Assembly (NCBI RefSeq): GCF_000526935.1
Contig: NZ_JAHA01000019.1
Coordinates: 620,001-684,000 of the forward strand
From: Butyrivibrio sp. FCS014
GTDB taxonomy: Bacteria; Bacillota; Clostridia; Lachnospirales; Lachnospiraceae
Length of the DNA: 64,000 nucleotides
Reading direction: 5' to 3'
Shown: positions 45,829 to 54,138 of the stretch, in pieces
How positions within the stretch are numbered: position 1 is the stretch's first letter
How the letters are laid out: each line of letters starts with the position of its first letter
Notes under the pieces: generated by a model
The model's input: only the letters and a program-made list of their open reading frames with translations
Database searches by the model: none
Told to the model about the DNA's origin: nothing
Made by a program: the position numbers and the translations under genes

Positions 45829-47166
45829 TCACTGTCTTAAGAATTCCGATTTGATATATCCTGTATTCTTATTATACTCTACTTTTGCCCATCCGTTTGA
45901 ATATTGTTCCACAACATTTACCGTTGAACCGGCATAGATAGTACCCAGAGAATCGGTATCTGTGCCCTGTCCCTTACGAAGCTTGACGGATTGAGTCACA
46001 ACAAGCTTGCCTGTCTTTGCATCTGACTTAACCTTGGAATCGGTGGTTGTCTCCTGCTGGGAAGTAGTGGCCTCGGCTGCAGCATTATCAGCCTGGGTCT
46101 CCTCCTGCTCATCGCTGTCCTCGGAAGCATCATCCTGCTCCTCATTGTTCTCTACCGGAATAACTTCGGTCTCTTCGGATACCGTCTCAAAGAACTCGGT
46201 CTTTACATAGGCTACGCCGTTCTTGTACTCAACCTTACTCCAGCCGTTGTCAAGTCTCTCAAGCTCCTTGAACTCCTGACCCTGTGTGGTCTTATCAAGG
46301 GTATCGGCAGTAACTGAATCAGAGCTTCTGATATTGACTACATCCAGAGCCTTGATAACGCGCTTGGTCACGGTAACTGTACCGGGCTGCTCCTCTGTGG
46401 TAGCTTCCGAAGCACTCTCATCGGGTGTGGAAGCCTCTGCTGTTGCAAGGCCTTCTCCCACGGCAACCTGAATTCCGGAACGCATTCTGGTAAGAAGCTC
46501 TGCAAGATTCTCGTCAGCGCTTACCATCTCGTTGTAGCGGGTGGCGATCCTGTTGTTAAGATCTATAACATCAGCCTGAACACTGATCTGTTTGATATAG
46601 TCTATCTCTGCAGCATCTGCGATGTCTCCGTTGATATAGAGAGTACCGTCATCATCCGTACAGATATAGAGGGTTTCAAGGCCGGGAACAGTTCCGTCAT
46701 AATCAAAGAGCTTAACCTCATTGTAGACATAAGCCACATAGCAGCCCTCTCTGGGGCCCGGCTTGGTATAAACGGTAATGTTCTCAAACTTGTCGATATA
46801 TTCCGATGCCGCAACAGCCTTAAGGATCTCTGTCTCTTCAAGGCCTCTGTATATCTCGGAAAGAGTATCGGAATCCCCTGCTGCTGATGCGGTATAGTAT
46901 CTCTCAACAAGGGCATTAACCTCGGGATATGCATTCTCTTCCATGGTAACATCCGGGATCTCGATAACAGATGCCTCTGTGGCTGCGGTGTTGACCTGTG
47001 CAACCTCCGTTGCTCTCTTGTTGGCATTGATGGCGATGACAACCGTCAGAACCACTGCAACCACAAGAACAGCAGGCATCAGATATTTCTTATTGTCCCC
47101 CAAAAAGGCGGAAAATGAATTGGTATTATTTCTCCAGGACTTGTTGTCCTTTTTATTATTTCTCAT
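45829..47166 (-). CDS. Membrane-anchored protein with two SH3b domains
   Basis: 445 residues. Short basic cytoplasmic head, one membrane helix (about 29-46), an extracellular alpha/beta region (about 70-215) of the NTF2-like sort, then two bacterial SH3 domains (about 262-322 and 387-445, each with NGWAKVEY/NGWSKVEY and GYIKSEF/AYVKTEF) parted by an acidic, Gln/Thr-rich linker. SH3b domains bind peptidoglycan. First gene of an operon with the oxidoreductase and the SleB-type hydrolase, so a cell-wall role is likely. Confidence 0.82.
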   Translation of the reverse strand: MRNNKKDNKSWRNNTNSFSAFLGDNKKYLMPAVLVVAVVLTVVIAINANKRATEVAQVNTAATEASVIEIPDVTMEENAYPEVNALVERYYTASAAGDSDTLSEIYRGLEETEILKAVAASEYIDKFENITVYTKPGPREGCYVAYVYNEVKLFDYDGTVPGLETLYICTDDDGTLYINGDIADAAEIDYIKQISVQADVIDLNNRIATRYNEMVSADENLAELLTRMRSGIQVAVGEGLATAEASTPDESASEATTEEQPGTVTVTKRVIKALDVVNIRSSDSVTADTLDKTTQGQEFKELERLDNGWSKVEYKNGVAYVKTEFFETVSEETEVIPVENNEEQDDASEDSDEQEETQADNAAAEATTSQQETTTDSKVKSDAKTGKLVVTQSVKLRKGQGTDTDSLGTIYAGSTVNVVEQYSNGWAKVEYNKNTGYIKSEFLRQ

Positions 47167-47215
47167 GGGTAAAACCTCAATAATCTCCTACAAATAAATA
47201 CAATGAAACATACTG

Positions 47216-47244
47216 ATTTTATCTGTAAAACAGGCCTTAGTCAA
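47216..47244 (-). promoter_or_regulatory. Promoter of the SH3-oxidoreductase-hydrolase operon
   Basis: TAAAAT (complement of 47216-47221) and TTGACT (complement of 47239-47244), 17 nt apart. Confidence 0.7.
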
Positions 47245-47254
47245 GGGCGCCGCA

Positions 47255-48757
47255 TTACAGTGAAAGGCCGTAAACTTCAGAGTATTTCTTCTTGAAGTAG
47301 TTTAAAAGCGGCTGTGCCGAGAGCTCCTTGTTACATACCTTTTCAAGAACTTCCGATGATGTCCTTGTGGATCCGTACTTGTGAATGTTCTCCCTAAGCC
47401 ATGCGGTTATCTTCTTAATGTCGCCTGCTGCCAGAATGTCATCTACAGGACCAAGTTCAGCTTCAATCGTCTCAAGGAACATGCCGTCATAGATGCTTCC
47501 CAGAAGATATGAAGGGAAATATCCAAAACTTGCGTCTGACCAGTGCATATCCTGAAGAATACCCTCAGCGTCTGTCGGAGGAACGATGTGAAGCAGTTCT
47601 TCCATCTTCTTATTCCAAAGAGCAGGGAGCTCATCTACTGATACACCGTCAATAAAGATAGCTCTTTCTACCTCGTATCTTAAAATGACATGCAGGCAAT
47701 AGGTAACCTCATCCGCATCTGTTCTGATAAGGCTGTTCTGCACATGATTGATCTCACGGACAAACTCCTCCAGAGTAACATCCTTAAACTCGGGAACGAT
47801 CTCAAGAACCTTAGGCCAGATAGGCTTCCAGAAGTTGATGTTTCTTCCCAGGATATTCTCAAAGAATCTTGACTGGCTCTCGTGAAGACCCATGTAGTTT
47901 ATGTTGGAAGCTTCAGTATCCTTATACTTCTGATCTACTCCCTGCTCAAAGAGCGCGTGGCCTCCCTCGTGGATTGCGCTGAAAATAGGAGCAATGACCT
48001 CATGCTCGTGATAGTGGTTTGTGATCCTTACATCATTTATGGACATGGATGTAGTGAAGGGATGCTCCGTCTGCGCCTGTGCAAATCTTGTCATATCCAT
48101 TCCCATGTACTCAACCAGGAACTCGCAAAGAGCCGCCTGTTCGTGGGCAGGGACAAACATGGTGAACTTACTGTGATCGGGCTGAGGTGCTGCGGTTATC
48201 TTCTCCACCATAGGCACCAGTTCCTCTTTGAGCTCACCGAATACCCTGTCGATGGTCTCCTGGGTCATCCCCTCCTCGAACTGATCTATAAGGGCGTCGT
48301 AGACTTTTTTGTCCGGGTTCATATAGCCCTGGTACTTCTTCACTGCCTCGATGGTCTTCTCTAAAAGAGGCTTGTAGTAATTCCAGTCATTGTTCTGCTT
48401 AGCCTTGGGCCATGCCATGCTGGATGCGGTGGTGGTCTTCACATACTCCTCGTAGAAGTCAGCAGGAACCCTGCGGGCCTTGTCCAGATCCCTCTTGGTC
48501 CTTGAAATATCAAATTTATAAACATCATCAAGTTTGTCAAATTCCTCAGGCTCACAGAGCTTGCATACCAGATCGTAGAACTCGTCGGAAGTGCTCTTCT
48601 TAAAGGACTCCGTGGAAAAATATGTGATGGAGTCGGAGAGTTTCTCCTGTCCTCCCTCAGGGGCTGTGGTCTGCATATCCCAATACATCAGGCTGACTGC
48701 ATGACCCATATATCCAATCTCTTTTGAAAGCTTTTTATACTGCTCAAGTAATGTCAT
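47255..48757 (-). CDS. M32-family metallocarboxypeptidase
   Basis: 500 residues. Zinc motif AIHEGGHALFEQG (HExxH with Gly-Gly) plus HESQSRFFEN downstream giving the third ligand Glu, as in thermostable carboxypeptidase 1 (Taq). It trims C-terminal residues from peptides in the cytoplasm. The start at 48757 was chosen because AAGGAG lies six nt upstream; a Met five codons earlier would place that site inside the gene. Confidence 0.94.
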   Translation of the reverse strand: MTLLEQYKKLSKEIGYMGHAVSLMYWDMQTTAPEGGQEKLSDSITYFSTESFKKSTSDEFYDLVCKLCEPEEFDKLDDVYKFDISRTKRDLDKARRVPADFYEEYVKTTTASSMAWPKAKQNNDWNYYKPLLEKTIEAVKKYQGYMNPDKKVYDALIDQFEEGMTQETIDRVFGELKEELVPMVEKITAAPQPDHSKFTMFVPAHEQAALCEFLVEYMGMDMTRFAQAQTEHPFTTSMSINDVRITNHYHEHEVIAPIFSAIHEGGHALFEQGVDQKYKDTEASNINYMGLHESQSRFFENILGRNINFWKPIWPKVLEIVPEFKDVTLEEFVREINHVQNSLIRTDADEVTYCLHVILRYEVERAIFIDGVSVDELPALWNKKMEELLHIVPPTDAEGILQDMHWSDASFGYFPSYLLGSIYDGMFLETIEAELGPVDDILAAGDIKKITAWLRENIHKYGSTRTSSEVLEKVCNKELSAQPLLNYFKKKYSEVYGLSL

Positions 48758-48817
48758 TATTGTCTCCTTCATAGGGCGAAAACCCGCATTGTTATCATAT
48801 TTTAGTACAACACTACA

Positions 48818-48845
48818 ATTATACCTTTAATCTCTGTAATTTCAA
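48818..48845 (-). promoter_or_regulatory. Promoter of the M32 carboxypeptidase gene
   Basis: TATAAT (complement of 48818-48823) and TTGAAA (complement of 48840-48845), 16-nt spacer. It is divergent from the tRNA gene 29 nt away. Confidence 0.75.
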
Positions 48846-48873
48846 GCAAAGTTATGGTATTATAGTCTAGTGC

Positions 48874-48945
48874 GCACCCGTAGTCTAATGGATAAAACGT
48901 AGGCCTCCGACGCCTTTGTTGCAGGTTCGAGTCCTGTCGGGTGCA
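48874..48945 (+). tRNA. tRNA-Arg (anticodon CCG)
   Basis: A 72-nt cloverleaf. Acceptor 48874-48880 pairs fully with 48938-48944, A discriminator, no encoded CCA. Anticodon CCG at 48907-48909 in loop CTCCGAC. T arm loop TTCGAGT. The D stem has one C-A mismatch and the anticodon stem a T-T mismatch at its outer end. T residues follow at once and can end transcription. Confidence 0.9.
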
Positions 48946-48983
48946 TTTTTTATGCCTAAGTTAAACGGATGAACTGAAGCATA

Positions 48984-49014
48984 TTGACATTTCCAAAAGA
49001 AATTGCTATATAAT
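48984..49014 (+). promoter_or_regulatory. Strong orphan promoter
   Basis: Perfect TTGACA at 48984-48989; TATATA at 49007-49012 (17-nt spacer) or TATAAT at 49009-49014 (19-nt spacer). No reading frame follows; a small RNA does. Confidence 0.75.
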
Positions 49015-49020
49015 TGGTAT

Positions 49021-49073
49021 GGAAACGGGTTTTTACCGCATTTCACTGTTGCGGGCTTCTCGTTTCCTTTTTT
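49021..49073 (+). ncRNA. Candidate ~52-nt structured RNA
   Basis: Starts with GG six nt after the -10 box. GGAAACG (49021-49027) pairs with CGTTTCC (49061-49067), inside which CCGCA (49036-49040) pairs with TGCGG (49050-49054); a T run (49068-49073) ends it. Promoter, folded body and terminator together make a complete tiny transcription unit. The minus strand has no T run, so it is not the terminator of a minus-strand gene. No known family recognised. The next 120 nt up to 49194 hold no feature beyond a short stray frame. Confidence 0.55.
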
Positions 49074-49193
49074 ATTGCAATAACATCATATAGATACTTG
49101 TTGCCATTTTCTGCATGGTTTACCAACAGGACTCCTATATAACAAGCTTCTTTCCCTCAGCATCCGTAACAACTGTAGCGTTCCTGTTGTCAA

Positions 49194-50105
49194 TCAACTC
49201 GCAATATCCTCTTCATTATCTGCGATGAAGATTCTGTCGCTGTCACTGTGATATACGTAGAGGTTGTCGCTAAGGATCTCCTCGTCGCTAACAGTTGTGG
49301 TATTTACTTCATTTATGATGCTGCGAAGGTTATTTGCATCAATGCCAAACTCGCTATCAGGCAGCACCAGCACCTCGTGGATCGATGAGGGAATGATGTA
49401 CAGGTCGCACTCAAGGTCTTCTGCAAGCCCCTTTAATACTCCCGGGTAAAAAACTGATCCTGCTCCGAGGCACTCTGATGTATTGCTCACCACATAGATC
49501 CCACATATGGGGAAAAGATCATCATCGCACCCGGTAATTCTCTGAAGCACATCCGCAAGGCCGCGCACCTTGACAGGAGCGAGCTTTGGCGCATTGTCCC
49601 TGATATTCTCCCAAAGCTCTTCCTCTGAAATCTCCCACATCCTTAAGTGAGTATTTGTAACGGTGATATTGCCGCTTCCTATAACATCGTTGTCCACTCT
49701 GCAAAGGGGAACCATGGCAAGATCCAGTACCTTCCTGTAGGGAATATCCTTAAGGCTAACTTTATTCTTTTCATAGTTCACCAGCTTGTAATACATCCTT
49801 CCCGAAACCTCTGAAAAATCCCTGAAGAAATCCATCTCCATTCCCGCTGCAGGAACGCTGCTGGCATGGTACATCTTCACCAGATCATTGACTATACTCA
49901 TAAGCATCACACCGTTTTTGTAATCTTCAAAAAAGCTGTCAATGTAGATTGTTGGAGATACGAACTCTCCTTCTTTTCTGATTGCAAGAGCATTTCTTAT
50001 CACTCCGTTATTCTTAACCACCTCACTTACTTCAATATGGTAGTCACCACCGAGTACATCCTTAACTTCTGCGGCAAGTATCTTGCCAAATTCTTTTATA
50101 TCCAT
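49194..50105 (-). CDS. DUF5688 family protein
   Basis: 303 residues from MDIKEFGKIL, soluble, no membrane segment. The text (YYKLVNYEKNK, IPYRKVLDLAMVP, GSGNITVTNTHL, ITGCDDDLFPICGIYVVSN) fits DUF5688, found mostly in Lachnospiraceae and often in many copies per genome; function unknown. The start at 50105 follows AAAGGAG at 9 nt. Thirteen codons upstream another Met lies inside the big inverted repeat and has no ribosome site. Confidence 0.75.
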   Translation of the reverse strand: MDIKEFGKILAAEVKDVLGGDYHIEVSEVVKNNGVIRNALAIRKEGEFVSPTIYIDSFFEDYKNGVMLMSIVNDLVKMYHASSVPAAGMEMDFFRDFSEVSGRMYYKLVNYEKNKVSLKDIPYRKVLDLAMVPLCRVDNDVIGSGNITVTNTHLRMWEISEEELWENIRDNAPKLAPVKVRGLADVLQRITGCDDDLFPICGIYVVSNTSECLGAGSVFYPGVLKGLAEDLECDLYIIPSSIHEVLVLPDSEFGIDANNLRSIINEVNTTTVSDEEILSDNLYVYHSDSDRIFIADNEEDIAS

Positions 50106-50130
50106 ATCTGTTTTCTCCTTTAAATTTTCT

Positions 50131-50254
50131 GTTAAAGCAGACACTCAAACTCGAAAATGCAAGCATTTTCGAGTTCGTGTAGCTCGCCATATAATCAAAT
50201 TTGCATTTGCGTGCAAGCACGCATGCAAATTTGATTACATGGCTCTGCTTTAAC
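50131..50254. repeat. Three-armed inverted repeat (124 bp) in the DUF5688 leader
   Basis: An 11-bp outer stem (50131-50141 with 50244-50254) encloses two hairpins. Arm A: 13 bp, 50148-50160 with 50163-50175, 2-nt loop. Arm B: about 27 bp, 50187-50214 with 50217-50242, 2-nt loop, one mismatch and a 2-nt bulge. Both arms have the same tip, TGCAAGCA. The whole would fold as a three-way junction in RNA or as a cruciform. It lies between the efp terminator and the DUF5688 gene. Confidence 0.85.
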
Positions 50255-50258
50255 ACGC

Positions 50259-50300
50259 AAAAAAAGACAATAGAGATAACTCACGCTTTCTCTATTGTCT
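50259..50300 (-). terminator. Terminator after efp
   Basis: A 12-bp stem pairs 50265-50276 with 50289-50300; seven T follow on the minus strand. Confidence 0.88.
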
Positions 50301-50356
50301 TACTTAGTTTCTATAGTCTTATGATTGTTCTGTCAGATATGGTTATACGTATATGA

Positions 50357-50914
50357 TCAAACTCTTGAAAGGTACTCGCCTGTTCTTGTATCGATCTTGA
50401 TAACATCTCCCTCGTTTACGAAGAGAGGAACAGATACTGTAGCACCTGTCTCTACAGTAGCAGGCTTTGTAGCACCTGTAGCTGTATCACCCTTGAAGCC
50501 GGGCTCTGTCTCTGAAATAGTAAGCTCTACGAACATAGGAGGCTCAACTGCGAATACATTGCCGTTGTAAGACATTACCTTACATGTCTCATTCTCCTTA
50601 ACGAACTTGAGAGAGTCGCCAATCTGATCAGCTGTAAGACCAATCTGCTCATAGGTCTCTGAATCCATAAAGTTGAAAATATCTCCATCCTGATAGAGAT
50701 ACTGCATATCCTTCTTGTCAATTCTTGCTGCAGGGAACTTCTCAGTAGGGCGGAAGGTTGTCTCCTTAACACCGCCATTGATGATGTCCTTGAGCTTAGT
50801 TCTTACGAAAGCAGCGCCTTTACCGGGCTTAACATGCTGAAATTCAATAACCTGACATACGTTTCCATCAATCTCGATGGTTACACCATTTCTGAAATCA
50901 CTTGCAGAAATCAT
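50357..50914 (-). CDS. efp: Translation elongation factor P
   Basis: Relieves ribosome stalling at polyproline. 185 residues, three-domain family length. The tip loop [12 protein letters not shown] presents Lys32, the residue modified in many bacteria; no modifying enzyme is in view. C-terminal [17 protein letters not shown] is typical. AGGAGGATTTTCT precedes the ATG. Confidence 0.97.
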   Translation of the reverse strand: MISASDFRNGVTIEIDGNVCQVIEFQHVKPGKGAAFVRTKLKDIINGGVKETTFRPTEKFPAARIDKKDMQYLYQDGDIFNFMDSETYEQIGLTADQIGDSLKFVKENETCKVMSYNGNVFAVEPPMFVELTISETEPGFKGDTATGATKPATVETGATVSVPLFVNEGDVIKIDTRTGEYLSRV

Positions 50915-50955
50915 AGAAAATCCTCCTAAATTACATTACATCAAACAACTTTAGT

Positions 50956-50984
50956 AGTATAAACTATCATATCACATTTTTCAA
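50956..50984 (-). promoter_or_regulatory. efp promoter
   Basis: TATACT (complement of 50956-50961) and TTGAAA (complement of 50979-50984), 17-nt spacer. Confidence 0.78.
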
Positions 50985-51013
50985 CTATTTTTTATACCTA
51001 CTTTTAATATGAT

Positions 51014-51448
51014 TTACTTCATGTCATGGATCATATCCATTGCCTCAAGATAGCCCTTAAGCCCGTGGCCGTAGATCTGCTTGTGGCAGGCAGGGGCAGT
51101 AACGGACACCTTTCGAAACTCCTCTCTGGACTGAATGTCCGAGATGTGAACCTCGATCTTGATTATGTTCTCAAGACTCTTTAGAGCATCGTGAATTGCG
51201 TAGCTGTAGTGAGTATATGCTCCGGGATTTATAACGATGCCATCTGTTCCGTCGCTGTAGGCAGCCTGGAGTCTGTCGATGATGGCTCCCTCATGGTTAG
51301 ACTGGTAGCATTCCACTTCGTCTCCGTCTGCGGCTGCTTTTTCTTTTATTGTGTTGCAGAGGTATTCGTAGTCCTCATTGCCGTAAATATTCTTCTCCCT
51401 GATTCCGAGGAAATTCAGGTTTGGTCCGTTTATTACAAGTATTTTCAT
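51014..51448 (-). CDS. aroQ: 3-dehydroquinate dehydratase, type II
   Basis: Third step of the shikimate path, which feeds chorismate to TrpE. 144 residues. ILVINGPNLNFLGIREKNIYG holds the catalytic Arg and Tyr; GAYTHYSYAIHDAL and EVHISDIQSREEFR (catalytic His) follow. The start at 51448 with GGGAGG upstream drops 26 residues of the longest frame. 31 nt after the DUF1961-like gene. Confidence 0.96.
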   Translation of the reverse strand: MKILVINGPNLNFLGIREKNIYGNEDYEYLCNTIKEKAAADGDEVECYQSNHEGAIIDRLQAAYSDGTDGIVINPGAYTHYSYAIHDALKSLENIIKIEVHISDIQSREEFRKVSVTAPACHKQIYGHGLKGYLEAMDMIHDMK

Positions 51449-51479
51449 ACGCTCAAATCCTCCCATCGTATGCATTCTA

Positions 51480-51992
51480 TTAAATCCAGGTAACCTTAAG
51501 GTTTCTGTACTCTGCTGCAAGATCACCGTCCTGCCTGATCACTACGTTTCCGCCTGTAAGCATCTCTCCATGGGTCATGCCGTCGTCATGGAAACTGAGT
51601 ATCTCCAGGTCATTTATCCAAAACGCCACGTCTCTTCCCTTTTTAAGGATAGTCATCCTGTACCACGATAGCTCTTTTCCCGAATATTCAGGATACAGGT
51701 CAGGCAAAGGATCTGCTCCTGCAGCAACTACGCCGTTTCCGGCATCCTTTATAAGACTGCAGACGTGAAAGGCCCGGTCTTCCTCACTCCCCCGCCTGAA
51801 GTAGACCATGTGAAATGCATTCTCATCCTTCATGGCAAAAGAGACAGCTGCGCAGCCTGCGCCTTTTATGGGCTTAAATTCCCACTCAATTTTAATGTCG
51901 GCTGGAAATACTCCCGGAAGAAAGATCCCCTCATGCTCCTCCCCCGCAGCAAAAGTTCTGATCTCAGGATCCTCATATACAACTTTAGACAT
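51480..51992 (-). CDS. DUF1961-like protein, concanavalin-like fold
   Basis: 170 residues from MSKVVYEDPEI, start set by GGGGGGATTACAG. Beta-rich: IKIEWEFKPIKGAGCAAVSF, HMVYFRRG, WYRMTILKKGRDVAFWINDLEIL, GNVVIRQ. This is the pattern of DUF1961/lectin-like jelly rolls that bind or cut polysaccharides. No signal peptide, so it acts in the cytosol. Function unproven. Confidence 0.6.
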   Translation of the reverse strand: MSKVVYEDPEIRTFAAGEEHEGIFLPGVFPADIKIEWEFKPIKGAGCAAVSFAMKDENAFHMVYFRRGSEEDRAFHVCSLIKDAGNGVVAAGADPLPDLYPEYSGKELSWYRMTILKKGRDVAFWINDLEILSFHDDGMTHGEMLTGGNVVIRQDGDLAAEYRNLKVTWI

Positions 51993-52049
51993 CTGTAATC
52001 CCCCCAAATATAGCAAATACCTTTTACGCAATTATATCATGGATGCCCT

Positions 52050-52131
52050 CAAAAAAGGACCTGACCGCCGGGACTCATCGCGGTTTCGCTATTTTCAAGC
52101 ATGACCTAAAAAAATAGCGAAAGCACCCGGC
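52050..52131 (-). repeat. Nested inverted repeat, possible terminator of the GNAT operon
   Basis: Outer stem GCCGGG (52067-52072) with CCCGGC (52126-52131) and inner 12-bp stem 52084-52095 with 52111-52122. On the minus strand six T (complement of 52051-52056) follow 10 nt after the outer stem, so it may end the GNAT transcript. Confidence 0.5.
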
Positions 52132-52155
52132 AAACTATTGCCATAAATTTGTCAA

Positions 52156-52674
52156 CTAAAAGGCCTTAACATAAAGCCCCTTCTCTTCCCGCTTAAATCC
52201 AAGCTTCTCCAGGACCCTCACGGAGGCCACATTCTCCTCCTCAGCCCTGGCAAATACCCGGCGGATCCCGAAATGATCCCTGCAATGATCAAGTATGCTG
52301 CTGCAGGCCTCTGTGCAATAGCCCTGTCCCCACAGGTCCTGTGCAATAAAAAAGCCCAGCTCTGCGCAGTCCTTCTCAAACATCCAGTCGTAGGGGTACT
52401 CATCCCTGTCAACATCAAAGCGGGGCTCAAGACCCGCTTCCCCGATCAATGCATCAGTCTCTTTGTCGAATATGCCCCACATCCCATAGCCGTATCTGCG
52501 ATAGACCAGCTCGGCATACTCCCTGCAAAGGAGCACCTCTTCCTCATAGGCTTCCGGCGGGTCGATATAGTCCGTCATATGTGAGCTTTTAAAAAGCTCA
52601 GCCTCAGCTGCCACATCGCCTTCCTCAAGTTCTCTGACATAGCATCTTTTGGTCTCTAAAATTGTCTCCCTCAT
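52156..52674 (-). CDS. GNAT acetyltransferase, RimJ/RimL type
   Basis: 172 residues. Starts RETILETKRCYVRELEEGD; the acetyl-CoA region DLWGQGYCTEACSSILDHC and VASVRVLEKLGFKREEKGLY are typical of the RimJ/RimL/Rim-like group that acetylates amino groups of proteins or small molecules. Its ATG overlaps the stop of the previous gene (ATGA). Confidence 0.85.
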   Translation of the reverse strand: MRETILETKRCYVRELEEGDVAAEAELFKSSHMTDYIDPPEAYEEEVLLCREYAELVYRRYGYGMWGIFDKETDALIGEAGLEPRFDVDRDEYPYDWMFEKDCAELGFFIAQDLWGQGYCTEACSSILDHCRDHFGIRRVFARAEEENVASVRVLEKLGFKREEKGLYVKAF

Positions 52675-53600
52675 TTACTATCCCTGTTTCTTTGCCACTT
52701 TGATTTCCAAAGCACATTTTTCTGAAATGGAATATCGAAGACTTCCCTCTCCCAGGCCGATTCCTGGTAGTCGTCTTCCTCCTTCTCATATCTGACATCC
52801 GGCACTGCGCCGCTGCTTTTTGAGATGTCCTTGGAGACGCTGATGCACTCCGATATCACTTCTATATTACTTTCATCAGAAAGAGTATTTTTCAAAAGAG
52901 CTATCACTTTACTGTTATAGGCGGCCATGGTAAGTCTGTTATATCTCCGCTCTCCTCCGACATTCCTTATGGCTTCAACCATTCCAAGCATTGCAAGAAG
53001 AATATAGGCCGGGTCCTCCATTTTCTTCGATATAAGAAAATCCACATTCAGATCTCTTTCCATATCCGTACAAAGAACCACGGCAGCAGGTTTTCCATTG
53101 GAATCAAAAACCACAGTGCTTACCCGGCTGTTGCAGTGAGCCATATCATAGCCTGTAACATCGGCTCCCACATCGCCAAGAAGGTCAAATACCTCCTGCA
53201 TCCTTGTAACGGTAAGGTTGTAAAGCTGCGTATAAGATGCCAATCCCCTATCGGCCCAAAGAGCCTTTTTTACCTTTGGAGAATAAAGAACCACTCCAAT
53301 GGGAATCGCCAAAATATCCGTAGACTTTGCCCCGGTATACCCGGCACTCTCAAACAGCTCTTTTGCCCCTTTAGCTTCGCAGGAAAAATCAGCGTACACC
53401 TTCCTGATCCCGCGATGGAGAAGAATCCTTTCAGAAGCAAGGAGAAGCTTTTTGCCGATTCCCTTCCTCCTTGCATCTTCGGGCACGACAATAGAGAGGA
53501 TACGGGCCATATCCCTTGAAAGCTCAAAGGTAAGGAACGCCCCCTCTTTGTCAGTGATCCTCAGGATCCTATCGCTGTTTACGGTTACGATCACCTGCAT
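52671..53600 (-). CDS. Double-length GNAT-like protein
   Basis: 309 residues. The N-terminal half is a GNAT core with VVPEDARRKGIGKKLLLASE (the acetyl-CoA loop) and FESAGYTGA. The C-terminal half looks like a second, degenerate GNAT-like fold, with no clear CoA loop, ending in a basic tail. GAGG is 4 nt before the ATG. Lies 7 nt after the third GNAT-like gene. Substrate unknown. Confidence 0.7.
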   Translation of the reverse strand: MQVIVTVNSDRILRITDKEGAFLTFELSRDMARILSIVVPEDARRKGIGKKLLLASERILLHRGIRKVYADFSCEAKGAKELFESAGYTGAKSTDILAIPIGVVLYSPKVKKALWADRGLASYTQLYNLTVTRMQEVFDLLGDVGADVTGYDMAHCNSRVSTVVFDSNGKPAAVVLCTDMERDLNVDFLISKKMEDPAYILLAMLGMVEAIRNVGGERRYNRLTMAAYNSKVIALLKNTLSDESNIEVISECISVSKDISKSSGAVPDVRYEKEEDDYQESAWEREVFDIPFQKNVLWKSKWQRNRDSK

Positions 53601-53607
53601 AGGGCCT

Positions 53608-54063
53608 CTATCTCCGGGTCAGTTTTATCAGTCTTTGCCTTTCATCCTTATCATCCAAAGCAGGAATAAATCCGCATTCCCTGAAGAAAAGAACTATCTC
53701 ATTCTCCTCAAGATCTGAGATTATCTCCTCATCTTCATTATAGGGAATGTCTGTCAAAATAACATCAACATCCTGCGATTTCAGTATCTGTGTTATCTGT
53801 CTTACAAGCCGCAGGCCTTCCTCGTTGTGCCTGAAGCCCTCAGTTACATAGATATAAACAAGCTCGGCATAGTACAGACCACGCGAAGTCATACCAACAT
53901 AGAACTGGGCTATTCCCACAAAATCATCTTCTTTGCCGTCTTCACTATCCACGCTAAGGAGGGTAAAGTACCCCTCCTGTCCAACGTTCTTAAATACAAA
54001 ATCGGGAATCCCCGCAAAGCTCCCTTCCAAAGGGGCCTCATCTATCGAATAAATCCTGGTCAT
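53608..54063 (-). CDS. GNAT-like small protein
   Basis: 151 residues from MTRIYSIDEA, chosen because GTGAGG lies 8 nt upstream; a GTG ten codons earlier is the other option. YYAELVYIYVTEGFRHNEEGLRLVRQI resembles a GNAT beta4-helix3 region, but the CoA loop (RxxGxG/A) is replaced by RHNEEG, so activity is doubtful. First of three tandem GNAT-like genes, 75 nt after the giant gene. Confidence 0.6.
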   Translation of the reverse strand: MTRIYSIDEAPLEGSFAGIPDFVFKNVGQEGYFTLLSVDSEDGKEDDFVGIAQFYVGMTSRGLYYAELVYIYVTEGFRHNEEGLRLVRQITQILKSQDVDVILTDIPYNEDEEIISDLEENEIVLFFRECGFIPALDDKDERQRLIKLTRR

Positions 54064-54138
54064 GCCAAAGTCCTCACTAATGAAATGAACCACCCTCAGC
54101 GACCCACGTCGGAAAGGGTTTTACGTTATAACATTCTA

